Translations under genes and position numbers: made by a program
Assembly: GCA_946122785.1 (NCBI GenBank)
Contig: CAMGYJ010000008.1
Coordinates: forward strand, 25,631,475-25,695,474
Direction of reading: 5' to 3'
Source: Linum tenue
Taxonomy: Eukaryota; Streptophyta; Magnoliopsida; Malpighiales; Linaceae
Length of the DNA: 64,000 bases
The notes under the pieces: model-generated
The model's database searches: none
What the model was told of the DNA's origin: nothing
The model's input: the letters and a program-made list of their open reading frames with translations, nothing else
Shown here: positions 23,517 to 34,298 of the stretch, one piece after another
Numbering within the stretch: the first letter of the stretch is position 1
Layout: every line of letters begins with the position of its first letter

Positions 23517-23617
23517 GCGATCCATCACCCTCCAATGGTGGCAAGGCGATGTGGCCCTTCATCCTACCCTGTTAGTATCTGCTAACAACTTAAAGGGTTA
23601 GTAGCATAACTAGATTG
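23517..23617. repeat. right terminal inverted repeat of the MULE
   Basis: The complement of this end reads CTAAC, then GTTAGCAGATACTAACAGGG, then GGGCCACATCGCC, matching the left end with substitutions. It abuts CCATGAGGG at 23618-23626. Confidence 0.7.
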
Positions 23618-23626
23618 CCATGAGGG

Positions 23627-24555
23627 GGCGGGATCTTCTTCTGCAAGTCTCCCCTGCTTCTTCCTGTGTTTCTTTTCATCGATCAAATTGGGGTAACCCA
23701 ACTAGAAAATGAAATTTGAGAAAAGCCAATCAGAAAAGAAGAGTTGCCGGCGAGTTTTTCTTGGATTTCATTGCCAAAATCACCAAAATCAGTGATGAGG
23801 ATTCCCCAAATGTTGTGGTAGAGAGAACAATATGATTCCTCTGTAGGAAACAAAAGGGCCCAACCGAATCTGATTCCCTGGTGCATGTTGTCCTCTACTT
23901 CAGATCCTCTCATGGACAATCATCTCCCCTACTCCATCGCCACCACCGAATCACCATAGACGCCCTCCAAGACCACCGCTAACAATCCAGATCCGCTAGC
24001 AATGTTCAGTGGCAGCGGTTAGATCTTTGTTCCAAAAATTGGACGGGAATGGAAGGAGAAGAAGGGATGTGAATTAGACCTTTGGTTTCTGATTCGTCAT
24101 TTCTTCCACAAGAGAAACGAAAGAAGCGGAGAACAGGACTCCTCAAAGAAGAAGATTGGACCAAAGCTGTCCTCAATTTGTTCTTTTGTTTACTGAGGTG
24201 TTTCCCCAATTGATGCGAGGATGTAGATAGATGGATAGATAGATTGAAAGAAAGACAAAATCCATGGGTAGTTTCTATTTCACATGTATAGAGGAGATTG
24301 GGAGATGGTGCATGAGTAGCAGAGAGAGCCGCTGCGGTGGTACAAACCTAGAGGCTAGAGCTATCAAAGGGTGGCGGCAATTTTATTGACAAAACAGAAC
24401 AAAAAACATTAGCTACCCATGGAGATGATTTAGATGGGCTCGCTAAAAACTACCAAAATCCAGCCCAAAGCCGTTTGTGTAGCGCGGCTCCACTATCCTA
24501 GTACATATAAACAAATGTGTAAGATTACTCGAGTGGATTTCTGAACTGTAAAGTA
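23627..24555. other. non-coding right flank of the MULE
   Basis: The part at 23676-23900 is a diverged direct repeat of 7850-8035. The remainder (to 24555) has only short, non-conserved ORFs and GC-mixed unique-looking sequence. Confidence 0.45.
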
Positions 24556-24650
24556 GTCAATATTTCGACTACAAAAACAGCCTCCTTAAAAGGGAAACAG
24601 AGAGAGAAAAAAGTTCCCTCCTCTCTCCTGCTGCTCCATCGGTCGTATTT

Positions 24651-26526
24651 ATGACCGTTGGGACTAAGCCTCCATCTGAGGAGGTAGACCACTGCCTGAT
24701 GGCTCGCCGACGAGCTCGCCAACCCAGCCAACGAAGAAATCCAAATGTATTGAGAGCAACGCCTCCCCTGGCCAAGAGGAAAGGGACTTCCCTGTCGTCA
24801 CTGCCAGAGAGCACTAGCAATGTAAACCAACAAGTGAAGCTGAACAGTTCACAGAAAAAGGAGAACAGAGCATCCCAATGAATACAAGTCCGCTGAGGGG
24901 AACATACAAAGATAGAATTTTGGGCAACACCCCGCCACCTGAATTTTTGGACGGAGAAGAGCTAATGTCCGACGAATCGGAAGGGAAGATGGAGATGACG
25001 ATCCGGATTGTCCGACGATTTGGGTTAAGAAAAGCACGAATGCCTGAATCAGGAAAATTTGGCACAGAGCGATTACCTTTAGAGTTTTGGGTACTGTCTT
25101 CCCCTTTGCTTTCCTTCAGCGAAGGGTGATAAAGATGTGGGCCAAAACGGGAGGAATCAAAATCGACGACATCGACAATGGATACTACTAAGCAATTTTT
25201 GACTCCCAGTTGGATCACGATCGAGCCTTGTACGGAGGACCTTGGACGGTGGAAGATCATTACATCATTGCGGAACAATGGAGGCTCGACTTTGATCCAG
25301 ACTACGACACAATCGAAAGAACCTCGGTCTGGGTAAACTCCCTAGATTGCCTCTTGCTTACTTTGATGAGGAGATCCTGTACAACACAGGTGAGAAACTG
25401 GGGAGAGTTGAAAAGATTGACTATAATAGAACTAATGGATTCCGGGGGGAACTATGCAAGAATCTGTGTGGAAATTGACCTTAGGAAGAAATTGGTTTCG
25501 ACATATAGATTGAAGAGAAGAGTGAGGAGGGTTGAATACGAAGGGCTACACATTGTTTGCTTTGAGTGTGGCCACTATGGACACAAAGAGGAGAAATGCC
25601 CTATCCTCCTGGAGGGTACTGTTCTATCCCCGCAAGAGAAGTCCAAAGATCAAATGGCGCCCATTTCAAGTCCGAAAGTCAGACCAGAAATTACTAAGGA
25701 CTTTGGACCCTAGATGTTGGCTACACGAGCTAGAAGAAGAAGACAACCAACGAAAAAGACAGACAACAACAACATAAAGGAAGAACAACGAAAGACTGCA
25801 TCAGGTTCTCGTTTTGCTTCATTGGAGGAAGAAGAAGAAAGGAATGAGGAAGGGGGGAATCAGAGGAAGCACAAGAACAGAAACCTCAGACTGAGGCTGA
25901 GAAACCGTACCAGATGGAGGTGGATGGAGCTGAAGTCAGAAATATAGGGAAGGAAGAAGAAAGGAAACAAGGAGGGAAGAAGAGTAAAGATACCCTACAG
26001 GAAGAAGGAAAAGAGATAAAAGAGAAAGCAAGGGATGATAAACTCAAAAAGGAAATGAACAGGAAGGGAAACTAGAAGACCACCCCAGAAAACAACAAGT
26101 AGGACACAGATTGAGAAGACTCAATTGGGGGAAGCCATTCCATCTAAAGAGACCAAGGCAAGGAAGAAAACAGAAGAGGGGCCACCTGCCCATCAAAAGC
26201 CTTCCCAGAGCCAAGGTGGAACAAGCAAACCCAGCGACAGTGACACAAAACAAGGGAAGGCCAAGATTTCATCTATTGGTGCCATAAAGGAAAACCAACC
26301 AAAGATGAATGGCCTGTCTCCTGGAAAAGAAGTAAAAGAGAGACTGAAATTAAAACCACAACCCCCAGAAAGTGGGATGAACCAACCCTGGAAGCTGGAT
26401 TTCAATACCAGCCTAGGGAAGGAGGCCTCAAAGCCAGAAAATGCTACTCCACCAAAAGCAACGACTGCCAATGGGGAGCTGAAGGAGGATGAGACGGTAA
26501 TTTTCGTCGACACTGTATCATCCTGA
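24651..26526 (+). pseudogene. L1 ORF1 (DUF4283 + CCHC zinc knuckle)
   Basis: An N-terminal segment at 24878-25129 (YKDRILGNTPPPEFLDGEEL, then an acidic patch) resembles the start of plant L1 ORF1. The frame at 25210-25713 holds DRALYGGPWTVEDHYIIAEQW and TSVWVNSLDCLL, typical of DUF4283. It also has a perfect CX2CX4HX4C zinc knuckle (CFECGHYGHKEEKC). A Lys/Glu-rich tail runs to 26526 in further frames. Frameshifts near 25130-25200 and 25714 and stops in the tail break it. ORF1 proteins coat LINE RNA and act as nucleic-acid chaperones. Confidence 0.8.
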
Positions 26527-26565
26527 CCATTTGGTCATGCCAGGGAAGTCTCTTTAATGCACGTT

Positions 26566-27090
26566 ATGGTTAAAGTCTTCTCTTGGAATTGCAGGGGTGC
26601 AAAGCACCCTTAGTTTTTACCTACATTTGAACTGTATAAGAACCTTTACAAACCAAATTTTGTTTGTAGTATTGAACCAAGAATTAGTGGCAATGATGCC
26701 CTGGATGTTATCAAGAAAACGGGGTTTGATTCCCATTGTGTCTCTAATGCATCAGGTTTCAGTGTGGGGATCTGGGTCCTTTGGGACAGTACTCAGCTCA
26801 CTTTGGAGGAGGTGGACAAGCAGAAGCAGTTCATCCATTTCAAATGCTCACGAAGCACTTTTTGCCACTTCTTGGCCATCTACGCCAACCCTCGTGATTT
26901 TGAGAGAATGGACCCGTGGGATGCCCTTAGAAGATTTGGTAGACTTACCAATATCCTCTAGATGATTACTGGGGATTTTAAATCCATAACCAACTCATCA
27001 GAGAAAGCAGGAGGTAACTCTGATTTAACATTCGCAAATTCCAAACGACCCCTAAAATTTTTCTCCAGCCGGGATGGTAAAAGGTAACTC
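26566..27090 (+). pseudogene. L1 ORF2 start: APE-type endonuclease N-terminal part only
   Basis: The start ATG is followed by VKVFSWNCRGAKHP, the usual opening of plant L1 endonuclease. IEPRISG and GFSVGIWVLWDS, then HFLAIYANP, occur in the same or neighbouring frame. Stops at about 26610 and 26960 and a frameshift interrupt it. It ends after an ITGDFKSI segment that matches the GDFN region of the family. Nothing C-terminal follows. Confidence 0.75.
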
Positions 27091-28244
27091 TGATTGTCAC
27101 CAAGTCAGCAGGTATGATACCTCTTTATCTCAATCGTTATCATTTCCCCCGGGCCCAACTCATTCTCTGTGATTTGCTATGCCTACGCAACATGCAACAT
27201 CGTCGTTTATCAGGCAACGCTTAATTCAGCATGGAACACGAAACGATGTCATTTTGCTGTGTCTCTTGCTTCTTCCCCAATTTCTTCGATTAGATCCTCA
27301 GCTCCGATCGTCGTTGTTATCCCACCATCGTCTCTATTATCCAACAAACCCACATCAACCAATAGAATATGATCAGTTTGCAGGTAGGATAAATATGATC
27401 AGTCTCACCGTCGTAAATCTATGTATCCTATCCCTCCTTTCGCCGCGAAGAAGAACAAAGGAGGATGGAGAGGGTGAGGGATGTGGCAGCTAGGGGCGTA
27501 GCCAGAAAAAAATAGGCATGATAAAATAGTTTTGTTAATTATTTAATTATTCCTGACATAATATTACATTTGAATTTTTTGATAAATTAAAATACATTGG
27601 TAATCGACACTATCTAGAATATCACTGTAAGTTTATCAAACAATTATTCATAATTTAGATAGTCGTTCATTTTTTAATAGTGTTATTTTTCAAGAATCAT
27701 TTAGTACCAATAACTTGAGTTATTGATAGAGGTTTAATAATGAATCTTATACAAAACAATTATTCATGATTTAGTTATTTGTTCTTTCGAATTGTGTTCT
27801 TTGTCAAGAATCATAGTATCAATAACTCGAGTTGTTGGGTGACGTTCAATCTTATATCTTATACCGTATACTAACACACCCCCTTATACAAGTCAACTTA
27901 TATGGAATTGAAGTTTGCCCAAATATGAATACCATGCGTTTAACAAATGAGATCGTCAAAATTCAAAAATAAAACCTGTCAATCAACTATTATCAACTAC
28001 ACACATCCTAATTTTCAGTATTAATTAACTATTATACCTAATTTAACCATTTTCCTTCCGGGCTAGGGTGCGTCCGGGACCCACCCTATTACCCTCTCCC
28101 TCTGCCCCTGGTGGCAGCGGACATGATTCAGTCACCGTCGTCATCTCCCCTTCCAAAACTATGTTCCGTTATTCGTCAAAGAGAAAGAGGAAGATACCAA
28201 AGAGAGCTTGGCGCAAGGAAGAGATTGAGCCATTGTTTTCCGAC
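27091..28244. other. AT-rich gene-free region
   Basis: No supported gene. A near-duplicate of about 80 bp occurs inside it (CAATTATTCATAATTTAG near 27640 and CAATTATTCATGATTTAG near 27758, each followed by a GTGTT and CAAGAATCAT block). A small Lys/Arg-rich frame at 28068-28265 is probably chance. Confidence 0.5.
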
Positions 28245-29330
28245 GAGGAAAACTCTCGTGTTTGAATTAATGCTTGCACCTTTGACTTCTTGGACAACGA
28301 TAATAACACGGTTCATTCCTTTCTGAACAATGTTCGAACGAGGGTGTTTGAATTATTGATGTTTTTTGGGAATAAGCTACGTTAATTACACCTACTCCTA
28401 TGGAGGTTCAGTGAGCGCTCTGAAAACTAAGGCTATCGCTAATTTGCAGAGAAAAGATAAAAGTTTGACATTGTGTTGTCAAATGGTTGGTTGTGAAACC
28501 CCTCCTTCTTCTTTGTTTCTCCTATTTATAGCCACTAGGTGTAACTGCTTTGGTAACCGCCCTGATAACTGCTAGTCGACATGTTGCTCTAACCGCCTTA
28601 GGGACCCCTTGTTGCCGCCTTGTGTGTTGAGTGGTTGGTAACTGTCATCTGGTTGGCTTGGCCTCGGGCTTGTTGAGTTGAGGTCTAACTTGATGCCTTG
28701 TCTTGACTAGAAAGGATTGGAGCCTCCTTGTTTTGCCTCCATCACATCGGCCCTCCCATCAGGCTTTCTTGATGTCCCCGACACCTTGATGATTCTTCCA
28801 TACTTAGATCCATTGATGCCGACTTAGTATCACCATGTCTGATCTTCATACTTAGTTTTTAGAACTTCATCTAGTTGGTACCTTGTCGCGCTGCTGGCTT
28901 GGTACCCCATTAGGAGCCACCAAGCTTGTCTTGGGACTTAGTCTCCATATTGCCCACTAAGGGGCTCTACACTAATTCTCCATCAAGTTGATACCGCTTT
29001 TAGCTTTGGCCCGCCTTGCCGGCTTGGTACCCGGTCATTTTGTTTCCATACTTAGTTTTTAGATGACCCCATTTTTGGTACCCGGTCGACCATCGTATAG
29101 GGAAGAAGGGGTTTTGCCACCTAGACCCAAAAAACCCAACCCAACAAGGCCCAACTAGCTCTTTTAATTATTAATATTGAGATGGCTTTAATAAATCCTT
29201 TAAATCTCTTGTAATTAATCGATGTGGTGTAAGGTGATTATTTTTATGAGTAAATAAATACCCACAAGTTAGTGTATAAAAATACACTAAGTTGTTGAAG
29301 CCAACTGGAACTCCTAAAAATTATCACGTC
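28245..29330. repeat. long dispersed repeat R, left copy (possible LTR)
   Basis: It is collinear with 60430-62310 in the same orientation. Shared blocks include GAACGAGGGTGTTTGA, TACACCTACTCCTATGGAGG, the poly-GGTACC section, CATCGTATAGGGAAGAAGGG and AACCCAACCCAACAAGGCCC. The left copy is shorter because it has about one unit of the 71/83-bp array. Together the two copies flank the PMD gene and everything inserted around it. They could be LTRs or two independent insertions; no primer-binding site was found next to them. Confidence 0.75.
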
Positions 29331-29570
29331 TCCGCCACTTAGCCACAATTTGGCTTAAATTAAAAAACCATGAGGTTACTGACCTGACCTGAACCGTTCC
29401 CATGAGCAAGCTAAAGGACAACTCGACCGCCTCGCATCGTCATTTTTTTATGAATGTCCTCTCATCGTCAATTAAGCTCAACAAAAAATAGAAAGCCCCC
29501 GCGGCACAAGGTACCAACTCTTACGCTCCTGACCACTATTGCCCCAGGAATTGTCTTCCTCTTCGGCGAA
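29331..29570. other. short gap between repeat R and LINE copy B
   Basis: No ORF of note. It ends in GGCGAA just before the poly-T that marks the LINE 3' end. Confidence 0.4.
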
Positions 29571-32500
29571 TTTTTTTTTACAAAAGATAATCATATATTG
29601 ATTCAAAATGAAGATAGTTACATCCTGGAATTCAGCCAGGTCTGAAAATCAAAGAATCGACTCATAGTCGGATATAAAGAAAGGGCCTTCCTAGCCACAT
29701 AATGGGCTACCCTATTGCTACCACGACCTACAAATCGAACACAAAAACCAGAATGAATGCTAAAATAGTGTACGACTTCTTCAAGAACAACACCCATCCA
29801 GTTATCCTTGGCGTCCTCACAATTAATTTTGTCGATGATTACTTTGGCGTCGCCTTCGAAAGCGATGTCCGTGAATACAAGGCCTAGACACCATAAAATA
29901 GCCTCACGGAGCACCAGCAGTTCCACTACCATAGGGTCATCAATCAATTGGAATTGAACCCCCTTAGCCAGGAGAATCTCCCCAGCCGAATTGAAAATAA
30001 CCATCCCGCCTGCTGAGTGAGACCCACTCCTAGTGGCCCCATCCCACATACAAACCAGGCAAGTAGCCCCCACTGATTCTAGCTGGCGCACAGCCTGCAC
30101 CGTAGTGTGAGGAGCATTTTTGGTCGGCAGACTAACTCATTCCTCATACTGCTGGTTAAACTGCCGCATCAATGCTGGGAAGCTGAACTATTTGCCTTCA
30201 AAGACATCCCAGTTACGAGACCGCAGATCCTCAAGAGGATGGCCACAACTGCCATGAATAACCTAGGTTGATCAATCAAAGCCAGCAACCTCTTCAGAAA
30301 AAACAGAAAGGTATGCCGAGGCAAACCCTCCCCCAGATACTCTAAACCCGAATAATCCTAGAGGGCACGAGCCACCGGGCAATAGAGAAATAGATGCTCC
30401 ATAGATTCAGCGCTATCCCAGCAAACCGGGCACAGGGGATGTACCGAGATCTTCTTTTCAATGATGGCTTCAGTAGTTGGAAGGGCTCGATTGAGGATCT
30501 GCCATACAAAACTTTTAGCTTCGGGGGAATATCAACCTCCCACAAACGCATCCAGCTAGCCTTATCCATCCAACTCGCCGTGGAATTCCAACCACCCCTC
30601 CTCCTATCTAGGGAGACAGCCAAATGATAAGCCGACTTGACCGAGAACATACCGTCAGTAGTATCATGCCAGATTAGCATATCCTCCACATTCTGATGCA
30701 GGAGAGGAATTTCTTTGATTGCATGGCAGGTAGAAGGGTCAAACCATTGTCTAAGTTTAAGGTCACACCTTCGCCCCTCCCCTTGGAAAATAACCTCAAC
30801 TACTGGAGGGTCACCCCCAACCGTAAGACCTGCGGATTATACGTAGGGAGATCAAGCTGGAATCGAGGTAACCAGTTAGAGTGAAGCAGGGAAGCAGGAA
30901 TCCATTGCCAACTTGCCATCTTAACCCCATCTCCAACAACTGCCGTCCCAACAGGACGCTCTGTCAACCCCACGAAGGTCGGGAGTGAGCCATAGCTTGG
31001 ATGAAAGAACCATTCGGGAAATACTTTCCTTTATAAACCTGGGCCAAAAGGGACTGAGGTTCATTCAGAATATGCCATCCAATTTTGGCCAAAAGAGCCT
31101 AATTAAAATGTTCAAAGCGGCAAAATCCCATCCCCCTTGTTATGTTTACTTCTGCACATATTGCGCCGGGACATCCATCGCACCTTAGAATGGCCCGTAT
31201 CAGCCCCCCACCAGAACTGGGCCACATGTTTGTCCAAAAGACGACAGAGAGAAAGAGGAAGTTTGAAACATGACATCACATGTAACGACAAAGCCAAAGA
31301 AATTGACTTAATCAAAGTTTCCTTAGCTGCCAACGATAATGTCCTTTGCTTCCATCCCTGGAGTCGCTCTAACAATTTCTCCTCCAAATATCGGAAAGTA
31401 GCCATTTTAGATTGGGCGATCAGTGTCGGTAAACCCAAATACTTATCATGGACCCCTACCGCACCAACCCCTAAAATCGTAGCTAAAAAATCTTGATCTG
31501 GCATAGCAATGTTCTTACTGAAGCCGACTGCCGACTTTGCCAAATTCACACGCTGACCACTAAGTTCCTCATATTCGTTTAGGACCACAATCAGATTCTC
31601 ACACTCCTGGAGAGTACCTCTCAAGAATAAATACGAATCATCAGCAAAGAATAGGTGCGAGATCTTGGGGCACGCATAGCCACTTTAACTCCCTCAAGCT
31701 TCTTCTCCAAAATAGCCTTGCGAAGGAGAGCCGCAAACCCCTCTGTGCAGAGCACGAACAAGAGAGGGGAGAGAGGATCACCCTGTCGTAGCCCCCTAAA
31801 AGAAGTGAAGTAACGCGAAGGGGTACCATTCATGAGAACAGAAAAAGACGAAGATCTTAGGCATTCTTAGATCCAACCTCACTAGACAGAGTTAAAACCC
31901 ATCTTATCCAAAACTGCAAGAAGAAAGGGCCATTCGACTCTAACATAGGCCTTTTCCATGTCAACCTTTAGAGCCATGTATCCTTTCTTACGTTGCTTTT
32001 TGATTTTTAGGTAGTGCATTAACTCATGCCCGAGGAGGATATTCTCAATTATCTGTCGTTCCTTGATGAACACATTTTGACCCTCCGAGATGATGTGGGT
32101 GAGACAAGAAAGCCTCTCAGTCATGATCTTGGTTATAATTTTGTAAACAAACTGACATAGGCTGATTGGACGCAATTGCTTCACAGTCTCCACAGGACCT
32201 CTGTCGTTAAAATTGCATTCATTTCCGGAGTAACACTTCAAGAAATGGGGAGAGTTGCCACCCTATCAACCGTTAAAATCAGTAGCAATGGCTGCTTTCC
32301 CCTTTTCCTCAGTGACCCACTCACGATATCATTACGAAGCCCAAAAACAAAATTTCGTTTACGATGAGCTCGCGTAATCGTATGTAAATAGGAACGATTT
32401 TTATCCCCTTTTTGTAACCATCGGACCCTGGATTTTTGTTGCAGTAGACCTCCTCTGCCTCCCATTGGCGATTCAGCTCAATCGCCAAACTTTTAATCGT

Positions 32501-32816
32501 ATCCCAGTCAATTAGCTGGATCAGTTTAATACGATCAATCTTTGCTTGGAGAGTTTTAATGTTACGTAGGGAATTCGTAGTCCCAGCCCTACTCCAATCA
32601 TAGAGTAAATGGTGGAGCTTATTAAGGCGTTCCCAAAGTCAAAACATGGGGGTACCTTGAATTTCTTCTGTGAAGACATAGCGCACCACGGCCTTGACCT
32701 CCGTATTATCAGCCAAGCGGGCATCAAACCGAAAAAGGGGCAAATGTTCCAAACATAGGCCTTGTCAGTGAGGAGAAGGATACGATGATCTGATCCCTGA
32801 TCCATAAAATGCTTAA
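29571..32816 (-). mobile_element. L1 LINE copy B, 3' half (poly-A tail to endonuclease)
   Basis: The T run at 29571-29579 is the poly-A tail, and the adjacent CAAAAGATAATCATATATTG matches LINE copy A. The element continues to 32816, where an Athila retrotransposon interrupts the endonuclease coding sequence. It resumes at 44834. The reading frame across the two halves is continuous once one CTTAA is removed (ETLVK to HFMDQGSDHR). Confidence 0.9.
29618..32805 (-). pseudogene. L1 ORF2 of LINE copy B: endonuclease end, RT, zf-RVT, RNase H
   Basis: The endonuclease end is at 32521-32805 (SDHRILLL). Reverse transcriptase spans 31112-32241, with LRPISLCQFVYKIITKIM, ALKVDMEKAY, GLRQGDPLSPLLF and a frameshifted active-site region near 31640 (LLMIRIYS where copy A has FADDSYLF). 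The zf-RVT region at 30342-30689 is broken. The RNase-H-like domain at 29618-30100 is in good order (CMWDGATRSGSHSAGG, then FEGDAKVIIDKI, then RFVGRGSNRVAHYVARKA). A segment present in copy A upstream of VKQLRPISL is missing near 32215-32250, so part of the RT N-terminus is deleted. It is non-functional. Confidence 0.88.
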
Positions 32817-34154
32817 TGATAGACCGTTAATTGCATATGTTTTTACCCCCATTCTTGAGCCATTTGAGATGTTGATTCTCGTGTTTTAGGCCGATTTCAC
32901 GCTAGGTTGTTCTTGTTTGTGATATTTCAGGTCCTAGTACGTGAATGAAGGTTTGGGAGGGAGTTCGCGATCGATTGGACGAAGATCAAACGTGTGGCGA
33001 GTCGCTGAGGAAGCCACACGGGCACTCATAAAACCCACACGACCGTGTAAGGAACCAATGTGGCCGTGTGGGATTTAGCAAGGCTTCACACGGGCATACT
33101 GGAGATTCTACACGGCCGTGTGTCCCTGGCCGTGTAGGTATCCTGAAGTCCATTTATTCGAAACGCCGCGTTTTGACACTCACACGGGCAGCTGGGTAAG
33201 TCACACGGCCGTGTGGCCTGCCCGTGTGAGTCGGGAATTCTGGTTTTAACCCAATTTCGAGCCACAAGTGAGGGAATCGACTTTTCAGAGCAAAAACAGA
33301 GCCCTAGAGTGAAAAAGTGCGAAGAACACACCCTAGAAGCGATCTTGGAGCTGGGTTTCATCAAATCGAGCTTGGAGATCATCATAGGAGTGAAAATCAT
33401 CATCCCATTGTTATGAGTATGACTGCTTTGTATTCTGTTTTTTCTCTTTCCCTCTATGGAGTAGAACCCTTCTCTCACTTGGGTATGAAGAACCCTAGTT
33501 CCATATGTTAGGATCATGATTGTAATGTCTTGGGATTGTTATACTGTTTGGTTCCAATCGAATGATGCATGATTCATTGAATTGATTGAAGTTTGATCAG
33601 CTTTTCTTGATTTCTGCTGCAACCTGAGATAGATAGAATCTGATTAGGTTGTTAGAGCTTCTTCATTCGGTAGCAGTAGATTGGCTATACGAGAGTTAGT
33701 CAGTCTACTGCTTTGTACTGGAATCCAATTCCAATAGTGGAGTTCTATGCTTTTTGCTTCAACTTTCTATCCCGGTGAAGACTAGTCGTCTGCCGGGTAG
33801 TCAGACTGAGAGGGCTTGGTCAGCTTAAGAGATTCCAAGCTACTGTCGGATCTTCCGCAGTTTAATCAACAGTAAATAAACCCAGGGTAATTACAACTGA
33901 GACCTAACTAAGGAGCTAGGGGGACTCATTCTCGAGTGACTCTTCCTTTGCTTCAGAAAACCGAACCAATTCCTGCTTTCTTACTGCTTTTAGTTAAAAC
34001 AACAATCAATCGACTTAGTTGGCTAGATAATAGATAATCACGGAGTAGGCAGTAGATCTAGAGCCCGGGTTGATAATTAGAACTTGCCACTATTCTGCAT
34101 TTCCGGACTGCGATTACACTTGGTCGCAGTTTGGTGTTGTGTCGTAGCGTGTCA
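32817..34154 (+). repeat. Athila 5' LTR (1,338 bp)
   Basis: Direct repeat of 43008-44828 outside the rearranged middle of the right LTR. Palindrome-rich CACACGGCCGTGTG-type sequence occupies about 33008-33235. The near identity of the aligned parts suggests a fairly recent insertion. Confidence 0.93.
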
Positions 34155-34160
34155 AGTTTT

Positions 34161-34178
34161 TGGCGCCGTTGCTGGGGA
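34161..34178 (+). other. primer-binding site, tRNA-Asp type
   Basis: TGGCGCCGTTGCTGGGGA starts 6 bp after the LTR. It matches the complement of the plant tRNA-Asp 3' end at 17 of 18 positions from my knowledge of that tRNA. Athila elements use this primer. Confidence 0.8.
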
Positions 34179-34298
34179 CTCTCTAGGTTATTGGGGAAAC
34201 GTGAAAGTTTGTTACTCTAGCTTTTTCTTTACTGCATTTTATCTCTTCCACCTGTGTGCCTTCACGGGTTGCTTCTGCTGATTGTGTGCAGATAGTGC

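Larger units (their letters stand above)
8187..23617. mobile_element. 15.4-kb Mutator-like element with transposase and Ulp1 protease genes
   Basis: The element is bounded by the identical 9-mer CCATGAGGG at 8178-8186 and 23618-23626, the target-site length expected of Mutator-like elements. Just inside are diverged inverted repeats sharing a 20-bp core starting GTTAGCAGATACTAAC (left 8219-8238; right 23570-23589 as its complement). It contains a plus-strand FAR1/MULE transposase (13984-17098) and a convergent minus-strand Ulp1-type protease gene (17566-23500). A later L1 insertion occupies 9369-12990. MULEs carrying Ulp1-like genes are known in plants (Kaonashi-type), and this architecture fits them. 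Both genes have lesions or unclear exons, so current autonomy is doubtful. The exact terminal bases are inferred from the target duplication. Confidence 0.8.
24560..27090 (+). mobile_element. 3'-truncated L1 LINE of a second lineage (copy C)
   Basis: ORF1 is followed 40 bp later by the start of ORF2, which ends in the endonuclease. There is no reverse transcriptase, zf-RVT or poly-A tail. LINEs usually lose their 5' end, so loss of the 3' end points to a later deletion or rearrangement. It runs opposite to the two other LINE copies and is not close to them in sequence. Confidence 0.8.

Noticed and set aside
22917..23528. 203-residue minus-strand frame
   Set aside because: It is dominated by Arg and Ala runs from CGG/GCC repeats in a likely leader. 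Three overlapping frames are equally open, so coding is not supported.
28068..28265. Small Lys/Arg-rich protein gene
   Set aside because: No start context, splice sites or recognised domain, and its end runs into repeat R.
27492..29338. Possible hAT element with TAGGGGCGTAGCCAG and CTCCGCCACTT ends
   Set aside because: The ends match only partly as inverted repeats and no 8-bp duplication was found.
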